Below are positions 1 to 10,342 of a DNA stretch of 64,000 bases, in pieces. This stretch comes from Pseudodesulfovibrio senegalensis (GTDB lineage: Bacteria; Desulfobacterota; Desulfovibrionia; Desulfovibrionales; Desulfovibrionaceae). Each line of letters starts with the position of its first letter. The stretch's first letter is position 1. The notes beneath the pieces were generated by a model. That model was not told where the DNA came from. It did no database searches and saw only the letters and a program-made list of their open reading frames with translations. The stretch lies in contig NZ_WAIE01000001.1 of the NCBI RefSeq assembly GCF_008830225.1, positions 310,001-374,000 of the forward strand. Reading direction: 5' to 3'. The position numbers and the translations under genes are program-made.

Positions 1-461
1 GTGATGGTGATGTCTTTCGGCTTTTTCGTGGATTTCGGCTTGGTGACGACGCCGTTGATGGTCTGGCCATTTCTGGCCGCCACGGGCGGGGTCTTGACCG
101 CAAAACAGTCGCCGGGAAAGACCGGGAAATTCAGATCGCCCTTTTTTTCGAAAGAGGCGTCCTGCGGCTCCTGCATCTCGATGCCACGTACCAGTGCGAT
201 GCCTTTGAAATCCTTGCCGGATTCAATGCATGCCAGCACCTTTTGCGCGGCATCTTCGTCCACGGGCAGGGTTACGCCGGCTTCGGCCACCTGTTTTTTG
301 ATGAGTTCGGTGCTGGGGGGAGCGCCGTTGTTTGAAGGGGGCTGGTAGCGGCTGACGCCCAGCTTCATGCCGTCTTCGGACAGGCAGAAACGAAACTTTG
401 CGTCGGCTTCGGAAGTCCGTGCTTCCTGGCCGTCAATGGGTGTGCAGGTTTCGTCTGTCAT
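1..461 (-). CDS. FapA-type (DUF342) protein, N-terminal part
   Basis: The frame opens at an ATG at 461 and runs off the left edge, so only the first 153 residues are visible. They resemble the N-terminal half of the FapA/DUF342 family (flagellar assembly protein A-like, PF03961): a charged start, then the stretch NFPVFPGDCFAVKTPP followed by ARNGQTINGV, typical of the family's beta-rich region. Members are usually 500-650 residues and cytoplasmic; their role in flagellar or polar assembly is only partly understood. A GGGG Shine-Dalgarno-like run lies just upstream of the ATG, and an inverted repeat lies in the leader. The family call rests on remembered sequence patterns and the missing C-terminus limits confidence. 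Confidence 0.7.
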   Translation of the reverse strand, partial: MTDETCTPIDGQEARTSEADAKFRFCLSEDGMKLGVSRYQPPSNNGAPPSTELIKKQVAEAGVTLPVDEDAAQKVLACIESGKDFKGIALVRGIEMQEPQDASFEKKGDLNFPVFPGDCFAVKTPPVAARNGQTINGVVTKPKSTKKPKDITI

Positions 462-482
462 GAATACCCCATTCCAAACAGA

Positions 483-518
483 TTTTTCCACAGCTGTGCC
501 GCTGTGTGGAAAAAAAGG
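483..518 (-). promoter_or_regulatory. Inverted repeat in the leader of the FapA-type gene
   Basis: TTTTTCCACA and TGTGGAAAAA flank about 12 bases, giving a 10-base-pair hairpin or operator-like palindrome 22 bases upstream of the FapA-type start. It could be the terminator of the upstream minus-strand gene ending at 628, or a 5'-UTR element. A second short palindrome, GTTATCGTAAC, lies at about 536-546. Confidence 0.35.
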
Positions 519-627
519 AAAAGCCTGTTTGATTACCGTTATCGTAACCCCGGAATCCCCTCTACGAATGGCATTTGTATCATGTTTGCGCTCTTGAGTG
601 CAACATGGGGAAGGGTGGGGAAAATGT

Positions 628-1872
628 TCAGGGTAGACCCTGAAGATGCCAATGCAGGGTTTCCAGCGTATTGGCGATGGCTGCGTATATGCCGCCCGGG
701 TGGGCGGGTTTGCCGAACAGGGCGGCGCGTTGGTTGGCCAGCACGTCCGGATCAAGGGAGGAGGGGCCGGAGTGGTAGACGGTCATGGCCAGCCGTTCGG
801 CGAGCAGATAACCGGTCAGTCCTTCATGGAGCAGTTTCACGGCCTTTTCGAATTTTGCGGATTCCTGTTGCCAGAATTGTTCGGCCTGCGGTGTCGGGGG
901 CGCTGCCTGAGCTTCGCAGATCATGGAATACAGGCTGTTGATGCCCGCGCCCGGTATGCCTCTGCGCCAGCCCAGCAGCCATGGCGTCCGCCAGAAGAGC
1001 AGGAAGTGCTGCAGGCCGGTTTCTATGATGGATTCCAGGCTGCTTCGGGCCTGGGAAAGAACGCTGTTGTCCCACACCACGGGCCGTCCGGCCACATCCC
1101 ACGCGGGCAGGGTCGTGGTGTTCGGGGTGATTTCGAGCAGTTCGCCCAGCAGGCTGGCCAGCCAAAGGTTGGCCTGCGGCGATGCCGGTGTTTCCAGGTG
1201 CGCGTAGCTGAGGATATATTCGCCCTTGCCGCAATTGCCGCGTATCAGGCTGGGGGTGTCGTTCAGGAAGTCCGGTTTCAGGCGGATGCCGTAAAGGTTC
1301 TCCCAGTCCGTGAGCGTGCCCTTGGGCAGGGTCTTGAGGCAGATGTCCGCCACCCAGAAGTCCGGTCCCGGCGTTCGGTAGGATGCCAGCACCTTGACCC
1401 CGTTGTCCTGCTCGTAGAATTGGCCGGGCCACCAGACCGGGATCAGCGCTTCGCTGCCCAGCTCGGAGGGAACGCGCGGATCGTCGGCGTTGAGGTCTAC
1501 GTGCATGTGGCCGGAAAGGAAATGTTGCAGCCGGTCGGAAAACGGCCTTCGCCGCCAGGGACAGAGGCCGAGATTGTCGCGCAGGGCCAGGCCTGCGCCG
1601 CCGCAAAAGCCGATATAGGTGCCGCCGCTTTCCACATAGTGCCAAAGAGCCTGTTCTCCGGCCGGGCCGAGCCTGTCCCGTTTGCCGCGGGCACGGCCGC
1701 CCGGGACCAAGAGCACGCGCGGGATTTCCCCGTCGAGCTTGCCAGCCAGCGCGCCTTGGGCTATCTCTTCGGCGCGCACGAGCCGGTGGGGAATGCCCCA
1801 GTGCTTCAGTGCCCGCTGGGCCATGAGGCCCCAGAAATGCGATTCGTCCCAATATATGTGGATGCTTGACAT
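628..1872 (-). CDS. BPL_N (glutamine-amidotransferase-like) domain protein
   Basis: A 414-residue protein starting at the ATG at 1872; an upstream extension reads like non-coding leader. The first ~250 residues look like the biotin-protein-ligase N-terminal (BPL_N) domain, a class I glutamine-amidotransferase-like fold. LLVPGGRA lies near residue 55 and YIGFCGGAGLAL has its cysteine at residue 90, in the position of the nucleophile elbow. There is no biotin ligase catalytic domain; the C-terminal ~150 residues are helical and unassigned, with a W-rich segment (LLFWRTPWLLGWRRG). No signal peptide is evident. The substrate is unknown. It is transcribed away from valS and may share a transcript with the FapA-type gene downstream. 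Confidence 0.7.
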   Translation of the reverse strand: MSSIHIYWDESHFWGLMAQRALKHWGIPHRLVRAEEIAQGALAGKLDGEIPRVLLVPGGRARGKRDRLGPAGEQALWHYVESGGTYIGFCGGAGLALRDNLGLCPWRRRPFSDRLQHFLSGHMHVDLNADDPRVPSELGSEALIPVWWPGQFYEQDNGVKVLASYRTPGPDFWVADICLKTLPKGTLTDWENLYGIRLKPDFLNDTPSLIRGNCGKGEYILSYAHLETPASPQANLWLASLLGELLEITPNTTTLPAWDVAGRPVVWDNSVLSQARSSLESIIETGLQHFLLFWRTPWLLGWRRGIPGAGINSLYSMICEAQAAPPTPQAEQFWQQESAKFEKAVKLLHEGLTGYLLAERLAMTVYHSGPSSLDPDVLANQRAALFGKPAHPGGIYAAIANTLETLHWHLQGLP

Positions 1873-2003
1873 ATCGTGATCTCTCAAAGAGGGTATTCGG
1901 CACGCTAACAAGGGCTGCCTGCAGAGGCAAGCGCAACAGGAAATTTCAGGCGCCGTTTTCAAGTGAAATGGCGTTCTTTAGGGATATTTGCAAGGAGAAA
2001 TCG

Positions 2004-4670
<2,667 letters not shown>

Positions 4671-4684
4671 AGGCATTGCAGGAG

Positions 4685-4722
4685 CCGGTGAGGGGACCTT
4701 TTGTAAAAGGTCCCCTCACCGG
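4685..4722 (+). repeat. Intergenic hairpin element, copy 1 (stop-proximal orientation)
   Basis: A perfect 18-base inverted repeat (left arm 4685-4702, right arm 4705-4722) separated by two bases, with the core CCTTTT..AAAAGG. It starts 15 bases after the valS stop and is followed by the family tail CCCCTCCCTCCAA and a T-run (to about 4743), so it may end or protect the valS transcript. It is one of five copies in the window. Confidence 0.75.
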
Positions 4723-4795
4723 ACCCCTCCCTCCAATTTTTTTGGGTACTGCTTCGCGGTGAGGGGATATGAGGAGTGCGGCACCGAAGGTGCCT

Positions 4796-4855
4796 GATAA
4801 AAAGTTTTGGAGGTTCCAAGGAACCGTTTTCAAAAGGTTCCTTGGCCGCCGGAGG
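4796..4855 (+). repeat. Intergenic hairpin element, copy 2 (start-proximal orientation)
   Basis: The reverse-complement form of the element. It begins with 18 bases (4796-4813) identical to the inverted tail of copy 3, continues with the stem CCAAGGAACC / GGTTCCTTGG (4816-4825 and 4836-4845) around GTTTTCAAAA, and ends CCGCCGGAGG. That GGAGG is the Shine-Dalgarno sequence for the cobA-hemD start seven bases later. Confidence 0.75.
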
Positions 4856-4862
4856 CAAACAT

Positions 4863-6365
4863 ATGTCCAAAGTTTTTCTCGTTGGAGCCGGGCCGGGCGA
4901 TCCGGGCCTTCTGACTCTTCGCGCCAAGCAGGTCATCGAGACCTGCGATGTCATGATCTACGATTACCTGGCCAACAAGGATTTTCTGAAATGGTGCAAG
5001 CCGGATTGTGAAATCCTGTATGTGGGCAAGAAGGGCGGCGACCATACCCTGCCGCAGGACAAGATCAACGAGTTGATCATTGAAAAGGCGCGCGAGGGCA
5101 AGGACATCTGTCGGCTCAAGGGCGGCGATCCCTACGTGTTTGGCCGCGGCGGCGAAGAAGCCGAGGAACTGGTGGAAGCGGGCATCGATTTCGAGGTGGT
5201 CCCGGGCATCACCGCAGGCGTTGCCGCGCCCGCGTATGCCGGTATTCCGGTCACGCACCGCGACCACACCACGTCGGTCTGCTTCATCACCGGGCATGAA
5301 GACCCCACCAAGGAGAAATCCGGCCACAACTGGGCCGTGTACGGCCAGTCCAACTCCACGCTGGTTTTTTACATGGGCGTCAAGAACCTGCCCATGATCG
5401 CCAAGAATCTCATGGACAACGGCCGCGCCCCGGAGACCCCGGTGGCGCTGGTGCGCTGGGGCACGCGCTGCACCCAGCAGAGCATGGTCTCCACGCTGGA
5501 AAACGTGGCCGCCGACGCTGCCGAGCGCGGATTCAAAGCCCCGTCCATCATCGTTGTTGGCGGTGTCTGCTCCCTGCACGACAAATTGAACTGGTTCGAG
5601 AAGAAACCGCTGCTGGGCAAGGGCGTCGTGGTCACCCGCGCGCGTGAGCAGGCCAGCGGGCTTGTGGACATTCTTGGCGCCAAGGGCGCGTGCGTGTATG
5701 AATTTCCGACCATTTCCGTTGAGCACATCGACGATTACGCGGATGTGGAGACCGCCATACTCGGTCTGGCCGGGTACGACTGGCTGGTGTTCACCTCGGT
5801 CAACGGCGTGAAATTCTTTTGGGAACAGATGGAAACCGTTGGGCTGGACACGCGCATTCTCGGGGGCATTCAGGTGGCGGCCATCGGCCCGGCCACGGCG
5901 GATGCCTTGCGGGAAAAAGGCGTGAACCCGGATTTCATTCCCGAAAAATACGTGGCCGAGCATGTTGTGGACGGCCTGTTGAAAAAGGGTATTCAGGGCA
6001 GCCGGGTGCTCATCCCGCGCGCCCGCGTGGCCCGGGAGATACTGCCCGAGAAATTGAGCGAGGCCGGGTGCGACGTGCAGGTTTTGCCTGTGTACGAAAC
6101 CCGTATGGCCGGTTCGGACGTGGACGCGGTGCGCGAGGCCATGAAGGCGGGCAAGGTCCAGTATGTGACCTTCACCTCATCCTCCACGGTGCAGAACTTT
6201 TTCGAGCTCATGCCGCCCGAGGAATTCAAGACCTATGAAGGTGTGAAGATCGCGTCCATCGGGCCGATCACCTCCAAAACAGTGCATGAATACGGGTTTA
6301 CCGTAGCCGTGCGCCCCGAGGAGTACACCATTCCCGGACTGGTTGAGGAATTGCTCAAGGACTGA
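4863..6365 (+). CDS. cobA-hemD: Uroporphyrinogen-III C-methyltransferase / uroporphyrinogen-III synthase fusion
   Basis: A 500-residue bifunctional enzyme. Residues 1 to about 245 are the SAM-dependent CobA (SUMT) domain, with VGAGPGDPG at 7-15 and RLKGGDPYVFGRGGEE at 84-99; it methylates uroporphyrinogen III at C2 and C7 to precorrin-2. Residues ~255-500 are HemD, which closes hydroxymethylbilane to uroporphyrinogen III (TFTSSSTVQNF motif near the end). The same fusion is known in Desulfovibrio, where precorrin-2 feeds sirohaem, cobalamin and alternative haem synthesis. HemC, the preceding enzyme, is encoded at 32559-33497. The start at 4863 is chosen because GGAGG, at the end of the repeat element, lies seven bases upstream. 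A strong terminator follows. Confidence 0.96.
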   Translation: MSKVFLVGAGPGDPGLLTLRAKQVIETCDVMIYDYLANKDFLKWCKPDCEILYVGKKGGDHTLPQDKINELIIEKAREGKDICRLKGGDPYVFGRGGEEAEELVEAGIDFEVVPGITAGVAAPAYAGIPVTHRDHTTSVCFITGHEDPTKEKSGHNWAVYGQSNSTLVFYMGVKNLPMIAKNLMDNGRAPETPVALVRWGTRCTQQSMVSTLENVAADAAERGFKAPSIIVVGGVCSLHDKLNWFEKKPLLGKGVVVTRAREQASGLVDILGAKGACVYEFPTISVEHIDDYADVETAILGLAGYDWLVFTSVNGVKFFWEQMETVGLDTRILGGIQVAAIGPATADALREKGVNPDFIPEKYVAEHVVDGLLKKGIQGSRVLIPRARVAREILPEKLSEAGCDVQVLPVYETRMAGSDVDAVREAMKAGKVQYVTFTSSSTVQNFFELMPPEEFKTYEGVKIASIGPITSKTVHEYGFTVAVRPEEYTIPGLVEELLKD

Positions 6366-6400
6366 TCACGGACGTTTTGATCGAAGCCTGATGAAGTTGT

Positions 6401-6433
6401 GAGCCCGTCCGGTGCGGCCGGACGGGCTTTTTT
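6401..6433 (+). terminator. Rho-independent terminator after cobA-hemD
   Basis: AGCCCGTCCGG and CCGGACGGGCT form a GC-rich stem with a four-base loop, followed by TTTTTT. It lies 36 bases after the stop. Confidence 0.9.
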
Positions 6434-6522
6434 GACCGTGCCGCCGGGCAAGGGCTGGCGTTTGCGCCTGAAATGATGCTATGCGAAATGTATATAATTA
6501 TTTTAAAGCAAGCGAGGCAGCC

Positions 6523-7080
6523 ATGAAGTATATTGATCTGCTTGTTTCCTTGAGCCAGCGGGAACGCTCGGCGCAGTACAGGTTTCTGGTTCTGATCGTG
6601 GGCGCGTCGTTTTTCCTGGTGGTATTTTCCGGGCTGGTCCTTTGGGCTTCGCATTGGCTGGTGCAGGTTTTTCGCGCCGTGTTCGTGACGCCGATTCCGG
6701 TTCTTGGCTGGGTGCTGGCTTTGCTGGGCATAGCCCTGGCCGCATGGGCATCGCTGGTCATGTGGTTTTCTGCGGACGGAACCCCGGCCCCGTTGGCGCC
6801 GACGCGACGACTGGTTACGCACGGACCGTTTCGCTATTGTCGCAACCCCATGCAGTTGGCGATCATGATTTATGTGCTGGGGTTGGGGACGGCCCTGTTT
6901 TCGCTGGTCACCGGGATCTGTGCCCTGCTGTTCACCTTTGTGCTCGGCGGGCTGTACCATCGTTTTGTGGAAGAACGGGAACTGCGTGCGCGGTTCGGCG
7001 AGGAGTATGACCGATATCGCAATGCCACCCCTTTTGTGCTCCCCCGGATTTGGAAGCATCATGATGCTGATTCTGTGTAG
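6523..7080 (+). CDS. Isoprenylcysteine carboxyl methyltransferase (ICMT)-like membrane protein
   Basis: About 185 residues with four or more hydrophobic segments. The C-terminal part carries the methyltransferase signature GPFRYCRNPMQL, followed by the acidic VEERELRARFGEEYDRY block shared by ICMT/PEMT-type integral membrane methyltransferases. Bacterial members methylate small or lipid substrates with SAM; the substrate here is unknown. The ATG at 6523 follows GAGG; an earlier in-frame ATG at 6481 would add 14 residues without a good Shine-Dalgarno. It probably forms a unit with the lipoprotein gene 35 bases downstream. Confidence 0.8.
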   Translation: MKYIDLLVSLSQRERSAQYRFLVLIVGASFFLVVFSGLVLWASHWLVQVFRAVFVTPIPVLGWVLALLGIALAAWASLVMWFSADGTPAPLAPTRRLVTHGPFRYCRNPMQLAIMIYVLGLGTALFSLVTGICALLFTFVLGGLYHRFVEERELRARFGEEYDRYRNATPFVLPRIWKHHDADSV

Positions 7081-7115
7081 GAATCATTACTTTTTGAAAT
7101 ATGCAATTATCTGAT

Positions 7116-7640
7116 ATGAAAAGATTTCGATTCTTTTTAGTGCTTGCCTTGGCCTTGCTGTGCGGCTGTTTGCCGGCCACGGTGGAGGATGTGGTTGTTT
7201 TTGACGCTTCGCGGGGTTTTCCCGATGCATGGCTTGGTGTGTACGAATACATCCCGGCCAAGGGAGAGCGTTTCGATAAAACCGGCTTGCCGGAATTGAC
7301 CCTTTGCAAGGGCGAGGCTTCCGGCGGCGTGAGTGCTGTTTTGCATCACGGCGCGGAAGTGTACGGCGGCGAATGTATTGCTTCGCGGGTTCCGGACACG
7401 TCTCTGCATGTGTTGGCTTTTCCGGAATTTGTGGTGCAGGCCGGGGATCATCGCGAACTCGTGAAGCGGGTATTCTTTGTCGTGCGGCGTGTCGACGATG
7501 TGCTTTATGTGTGGGACGTGCTGGCCGGAACCCTTGGTCCCGCGCCATGGCATGTGGACAAGGTCAAAAAGTTCCTGCAAAAGAAGCCGAACAAGTTCGA
7601 CATCACCAAGCCGGGGTTGCGGTTCAGGGCCGCATCCTGA
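7116..7640 (+). CDS. Hypothetical lipoprotein
   Basis: A 174-residue protein with a lipoprotein signal peptide: MKRFRFF, a hydrophobic core, then the lipobox LLCGC, which would place the lipidated cysteine near residue 19. The mature part has no domain I recognise; the conserved-looking segment is PDAWLGVYEYIP. An alternative ATG five codons upstream (7101) would only lengthen the signal peptide. It lies between the methyltransferase gene and purN, whose start is 13 bases downstream, so it is probably co-transcribed with purN. Confidence 0.75.
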   Translation: MKRFRFFLVLALALLCGCLPATVEDVVVFDASRGFPDAWLGVYEYIPAKGERFDKTGLPELTLCKGEASGGVSAVLHHGAEVYGGECIASRVPDTSLHVLAFPEFVVQAGDHRELVKRVFFVVRRVDDVLYVWDVLAGTLGPAPWHVDKVKKFLQKKPNKFDITKPGLRFRAAS

Positions 7641-7653
7641 CGAAGGAGCACTC

Positions 7654-8361
7654 ATGCCGCTGCCCATAGCCGTACTGGTTTCCGGAGGAGGGTCCAACCT
7701 CCAGTCCATTATCGACACGATAGAAGAAGGCGTTCTGGACGCCGAGATAAAGCTGGTCGTCTCCAACCGTGCACGGGCCTTCGGGCTGGAGCGCGCCCGC
7801 AACCATGGCATCCCAACGCTGGTGCTTTCGCACAAGGATTACCGCACCCGCGAGGATTTCGACCGTGCCATGGTCAAGGCCATTCACGACCATGGCGTGA
7901 GCGCACCGCATGGTGCCGTGGTCATGGCCGGGTTCATGCGCATCGTCACGCACGAACTGCTGGCCGCGTTTCCGGACCGGGTGCTGAATATTCATCCTGC
8001 CCTGTTGCCCAGTTTTCCGGGCGTGCACGGACAGGGCGACGCCGCAGACTACGGCGTGAAGATTTCCGGGTGCACCGTGCATTTCGTGGACGAAGAAATG
8101 GACCACGGTCCGGTCATTATTCAGGCCGCCGTGCCCTGCAATGCGGGCGAAGACGGTGACGAGCTCGGGCCGCGGATTCTCAAGCTGGAGCATCGCGTTT
8201 TTCCGCAGGCCATCAACTGGCTGGCACAGGACCGGTTGGAAATTCAGGGACGCCATGTGCATCTGAAGGTCGCCGGGATTCCGCTGGCTGACGCACCGCG
8301 CGCTGATGTGGAGCCGTCCTGTTGCGCCCTTGTCTGGCCGCCGCTGGAAGAGGGTTTTTAG
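7654..8361 (+). CDS. purN: Phosphoribosylglycinamide formyltransferase
   Basis: Transfers a formyl group from 10-formyl-THF to glycinamide ribonucleotide, step three of purine synthesis. The family marks are the N-terminal LVSGGGSNLQSIID (substrate phosphate loop), the catalytic-site stretch NIHPALLPSFPGVHGQGDA with its asparagine and histidine, and the DEEMDHGPVIIQ block with the catalytic aspartate. At 235 residues it is slightly longer than the E. coli enzyme because of a C-terminal extension. GGAG lies eight bases before the ATG. A hairpin element begins 24 bases after the stop. Confidence 0.96.
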   Translation: MPLPIAVLVSGGGSNLQSIIDTIEEGVLDAEIKLVVSNRARAFGLERARNHGIPTLVLSHKDYRTREDFDRAMVKAIHDHGVSAPHGAVVMAGFMRIVTHELLAAFPDRVLNIHPALLPSFPGVHGQGDAADYGVKISGCTVHFVDEEMDHGPVIIQAAVPCNAGEDGDELGPRILKLEHRVFPQAINWLAQDRLEIQGRHVHLKVAGIPLADAPRADVEPSCCALVWPPLEEGF

Positions 8362-8384
8362 AAGCGTATTTCGAGAAGGACGAG

Positions 8385-8444
8385 TTGGGGAGGCCCCTTT
8401 TGAAAAAGGGTCCTCCCCAAACCCCTCCTCCAAAACTTTTTATC
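8385..8444 (+). repeat. Intergenic hairpin element, copy 3 (stop-proximal orientation)
   Basis: The stem TTGGGGAGG / CCTCCCCAA encloses CCCTTTT / AAAAGGG with one mismatch and a GA loop (8385-8420). The tail ends with 18 bases (8427-8444) that are the exact reverse complement of 4796-4813. It lies 24 bases after the purN stop. Confidence 0.75.
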
Positions 8445-8528
8445 GCTGCGGCCCGCCCTGCCTGTGCAGGACGGGCCGCAGTTGTTTGTAAGGATTGAAG
8501 GAACGTTTTATTTTTCCTTTCATCATCC

Positions 8529-8603
8529 GTCGCGCATCCGCAGGATGCGCGACACAACAGGGTCAAGGGACGTGTCCCTTGCGGCTGCAGGGCAGCGCCC
8601 TGC
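8529..8603 (+). repeat. Three tandem hairpins in the cobM leader
   Basis: Hairpin one is GTCGCGCATCC-GCA-GGATGCGCGAC (8529-8553). Hairpin two is CAAGGGAC-GT-GTCCCTTG (8564-8581). Hairpin three is GCAGGGC-AGC-GCCCTGC (8587-8603). All stems are perfect. None is followed by a T-run, so termination is not obvious. Confidence 0.6.
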
Positions 8604-8668
8604 TCCCCGAAGGGATGAATTATCCGGGTGGCGTGGGTGTACTCATCCGGGAGGAGTTCTGGTAAGAC

Positions 8669-9436
8669 ATGGACATGACGCAAGTATACTTCATAGGAGC
8701 CGGTCCGGGCGACCCCGAGCTGATCACCGTGCGCGGCCAGCGGTTGGTGGCCGAGGCCGATCTGGTGCTCTACGCCGGTTCGCTGGTGCCCAGGGATGTG
8801 GTGGCCTGCGCAAAGCAGGGCGCGCGCGTGGAAAATTCCGCGCCCCTGAACCTGCGGGAGACCCACGCCCTGATCATGGAAACCGTTGCAGCGGGCGGCA
8901 TGGTTGCCCGCGTGCATACGGGCGATCCGGCCTTGTACGGCGCGGTGCGCGAACAGGCCGAACTGTTGGACGAGGCGGGCGTGGCGTGGGAGATCGTGCC
9001 CGGCGTCACGGCCGGATTTGCGGCCGCTGCCGCTGCCGGGCGTTCGTTCACCGTGCCGGAGGTGACCCAAACGCTCATTTTTTCGCGTCTTGAGGGCAGA
9101 ACTCCGGTTCCGGAGCGCGAGCATCTGCGTGAACTGGCGCGCAGCCGGTCCGCCATGTGTATCTATCTTTCGGCGGGCGACCCCGAGGGCGTGCAGTCCG
9201 CGTTGCTGGAAGGCGGCATGCCCGGGTCCACGCTGGTGCTGGCCGCCTACCGTGTGGGCTGGTCCGAGCAACGCATGGCCGAGACAACGCTGGATGGGCT
9301 GGCACATACCGCACGCAGGAACGGCTTTACGCGGCAGACCGTGTTTCTGGTGCTGCCGGGGCAGGGGGGCGAGGACTTCGGCTCGGCCAGGTCGTTACTC
9401 TATGATCCGGATTTCCGGCACATGTGCCGGGGCTAG
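8669..9436 (+). CDS. cobM: Precorrin-4 / cobalt-precorrin-4 C11-methyltransferase
   Basis: A SAM-dependent corrin-ring methyltransferase (CobM/CbiF) that methylates C11 during cobalamin synthesis. The 255-residue protein matches the family length. FIGAGPGDPELIT near the N-terminus and HTGDPALYGAVREQ near residue 90 are the SAM and substrate loops; EIVPGVTAGFAAAAAAG follows. With anaerobic-type CbiD also in the window, the cobalt-precorrin (CbiF-type) reaction is likelier. An ATG two codons downstream is also possible. It is followed after 33 bases by the yjbQ-like gene and preceded by a structured leader. Confidence 0.94.
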   Translation: MDMTQVYFIGAGPGDPELITVRGQRLVAEADLVLYAGSLVPRDVVACAKQGARVENSAPLNLRETHALIMETVAAGGMVARVHTGDPALYGAVREQAELLDEAGVAWEIVPGVTAGFAAAAAAGRSFTVPEVTQTLIFSRLEGRTPVPEREHLRELARSRSAMCIYLSAGDPEGVQSALLEGGMPGSTLVLAAYRVGWSEQRMAETTLDGLAHTARRNGFTRQTVFLVLPGQGGEDFGSARSLLYDPDFRHMCRG

Positions 9437-9469
9437 TGCGGCAAAATCGATATTTCAGGGAGAGTGTTC

Positions 9470-9868
9470 ATGGAGACCATGCAGGTTCAGACCCATGACC
9501 GCGAGGCGATGGTGGACATTACGGGCGCGGTTCGGCGCATGATCGGCGAAAACGGCTGGTCCGACGGCGCGCTGCTGCTGTACTGCCCGCATACCACCGG
9601 GGCCGTGACCATCAATGAAGGAGCTGATCCAGACGTCGTGCGCGACATTCTGGTCAACATGCGCAAACTGGTGCCGCATCGCGGCGACTACCACCACGCC
9701 GAGGGCAACTCGGACGCGCACATCAAGTCATCCATGTTCGGCTGTGATCAGCTTGTCATTGTGGAAGGCGGGAACATCCAGCTTGGTACGTGGCAGAAGA
9801 TCTACTTCTGCGAATTCGACGGGCCGAGAACGCGCAAATTGTGGGTGAAGTTTTTGTCCGGGCTTTGA
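9470..9868 (+). CDS. YjbQ/UPF0047 family protein
   Basis: A 132-residue cytosolic protein of the secondary thiamine-phosphate synthase enzyme family (YjbQ, UPF0047). Diagnostic pieces are CPHTTGAVTINEGADPDV, HRGDYHHAEGNSDAHIKSS and the C-terminal GTWQKIYFCEFDGPR. E. coli YjbQ shows weak thiamine-phosphate synthase activity, but its physiological role is unsettled. The ATG at 9470 follows AGGGAGA at good spacing; a GTG two codons upstream is in frame but overlaps that Shine-Dalgarno. Confidence 0.9.
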   Translation: METMQVQTHDREAMVDITGAVRRMIGENGWSDGALLLYCPHTTGAVTINEGADPDVVRDILVNMRKLVPHRGDYHHAEGNSDAHIKSSMFGCDQLVIVEGGNIQLGTWQKIYFCEFDGPRTRKLWVKFLSGL

Positions 9869-10017
9869 TTTTCCTGTTTGACGGATGGACGCTTGGATTC
9901 GTTTTCCGGACGACGACGGTTGCAACACGCCCGATAACGAAATACTGTTTGCATTGGTCGTGCCCATGCCCGGTCGTTGCAAACATCGCAAAACGATTGC
10001 CAACAGGGAGTAATCTC

Positions 10018-10326
10018 ATGCCCATTGAAATCAACGTGGATCGCATTGTCATTCTCAAGCGTTTTCTGATCACCCTCGTCTGCCTGCTGGTGTTCGAGCT
10101 GGTGCGGCTCCTCGTGCAGGCTTCCGTGCTTTTCCAGTTCGTGTACATGCTCATCGCCCGCAAAAACAGTGAGCCGTTGCGCCGTTTTTCCAACCGCCTT
10201 TCCTGCTTTGCCTACCGGCTGCTGCGTTATTCCACGCTGAATGAAAACGCCAAACCGTTTCCGTTCAACGAATTCCCCAAGGCAGGGGATTGCGACAGGC
10301 CGTCTTCGACCATAACCTTCGACTAG
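10018..10326 (+). CDS. DUF4389 membrane protein
   Basis: A 102-residue protein resembling DUF4389 (PF14333): a positively charged start, one long hydrophobic stretch around residues 14-45 that could form one or two membrane spans, then a basic amphipathic segment (SEPLRRFSNRLSCFAYRLLRY). The function is unknown. The ATG at 10018 has AGGGAG upstream. It is followed after 16 bases by the Cys-rich small protein gene. Confidence 0.75.
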   Translation: MPIEINVDRIVILKRFLITLVCLLVFELVRLLVQASVLFQFVYMLIARKNSEPLRRFSNRLSCFAYRLLRYSTLNENAKPFPFNEFPKAGDCDRPSSTITFD

Positions 10327-10342
10327 CCGGAACATGGCGCCC

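Larger units (their letters stand above)
8362..8668 (+). other. Structured 307-base intergenic region before cobM
   Basis: No gene is visible. It holds repeat copy 3 (8385-8444), a 34-base hairpin at 8447-8480 (TGCGGCCCG ... CGGGCCGCA), and three tandem hairpins at 8529-8553, 8564-8581 and 8587-8603. Two direct copies of ATCCGGG (about 8622 and 8645) and a GGGAGGAG purine run precede the cobM start. I found no cobalamin-riboswitch core. Confidence 0.7.

Noticed and set aside
646-1869. A 407-codon frame on the plus strand opposite the BPL_N gene
   Set aside because: It is a compositional shadow; the minus-strand product has recognisable motifs and a good start.
8362-8668. Cobalamin riboswitch before cobM
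   Set aside because: No B12-box (GCCACTG-type) or surrounding conserved core is seen despite abundant hairpins.
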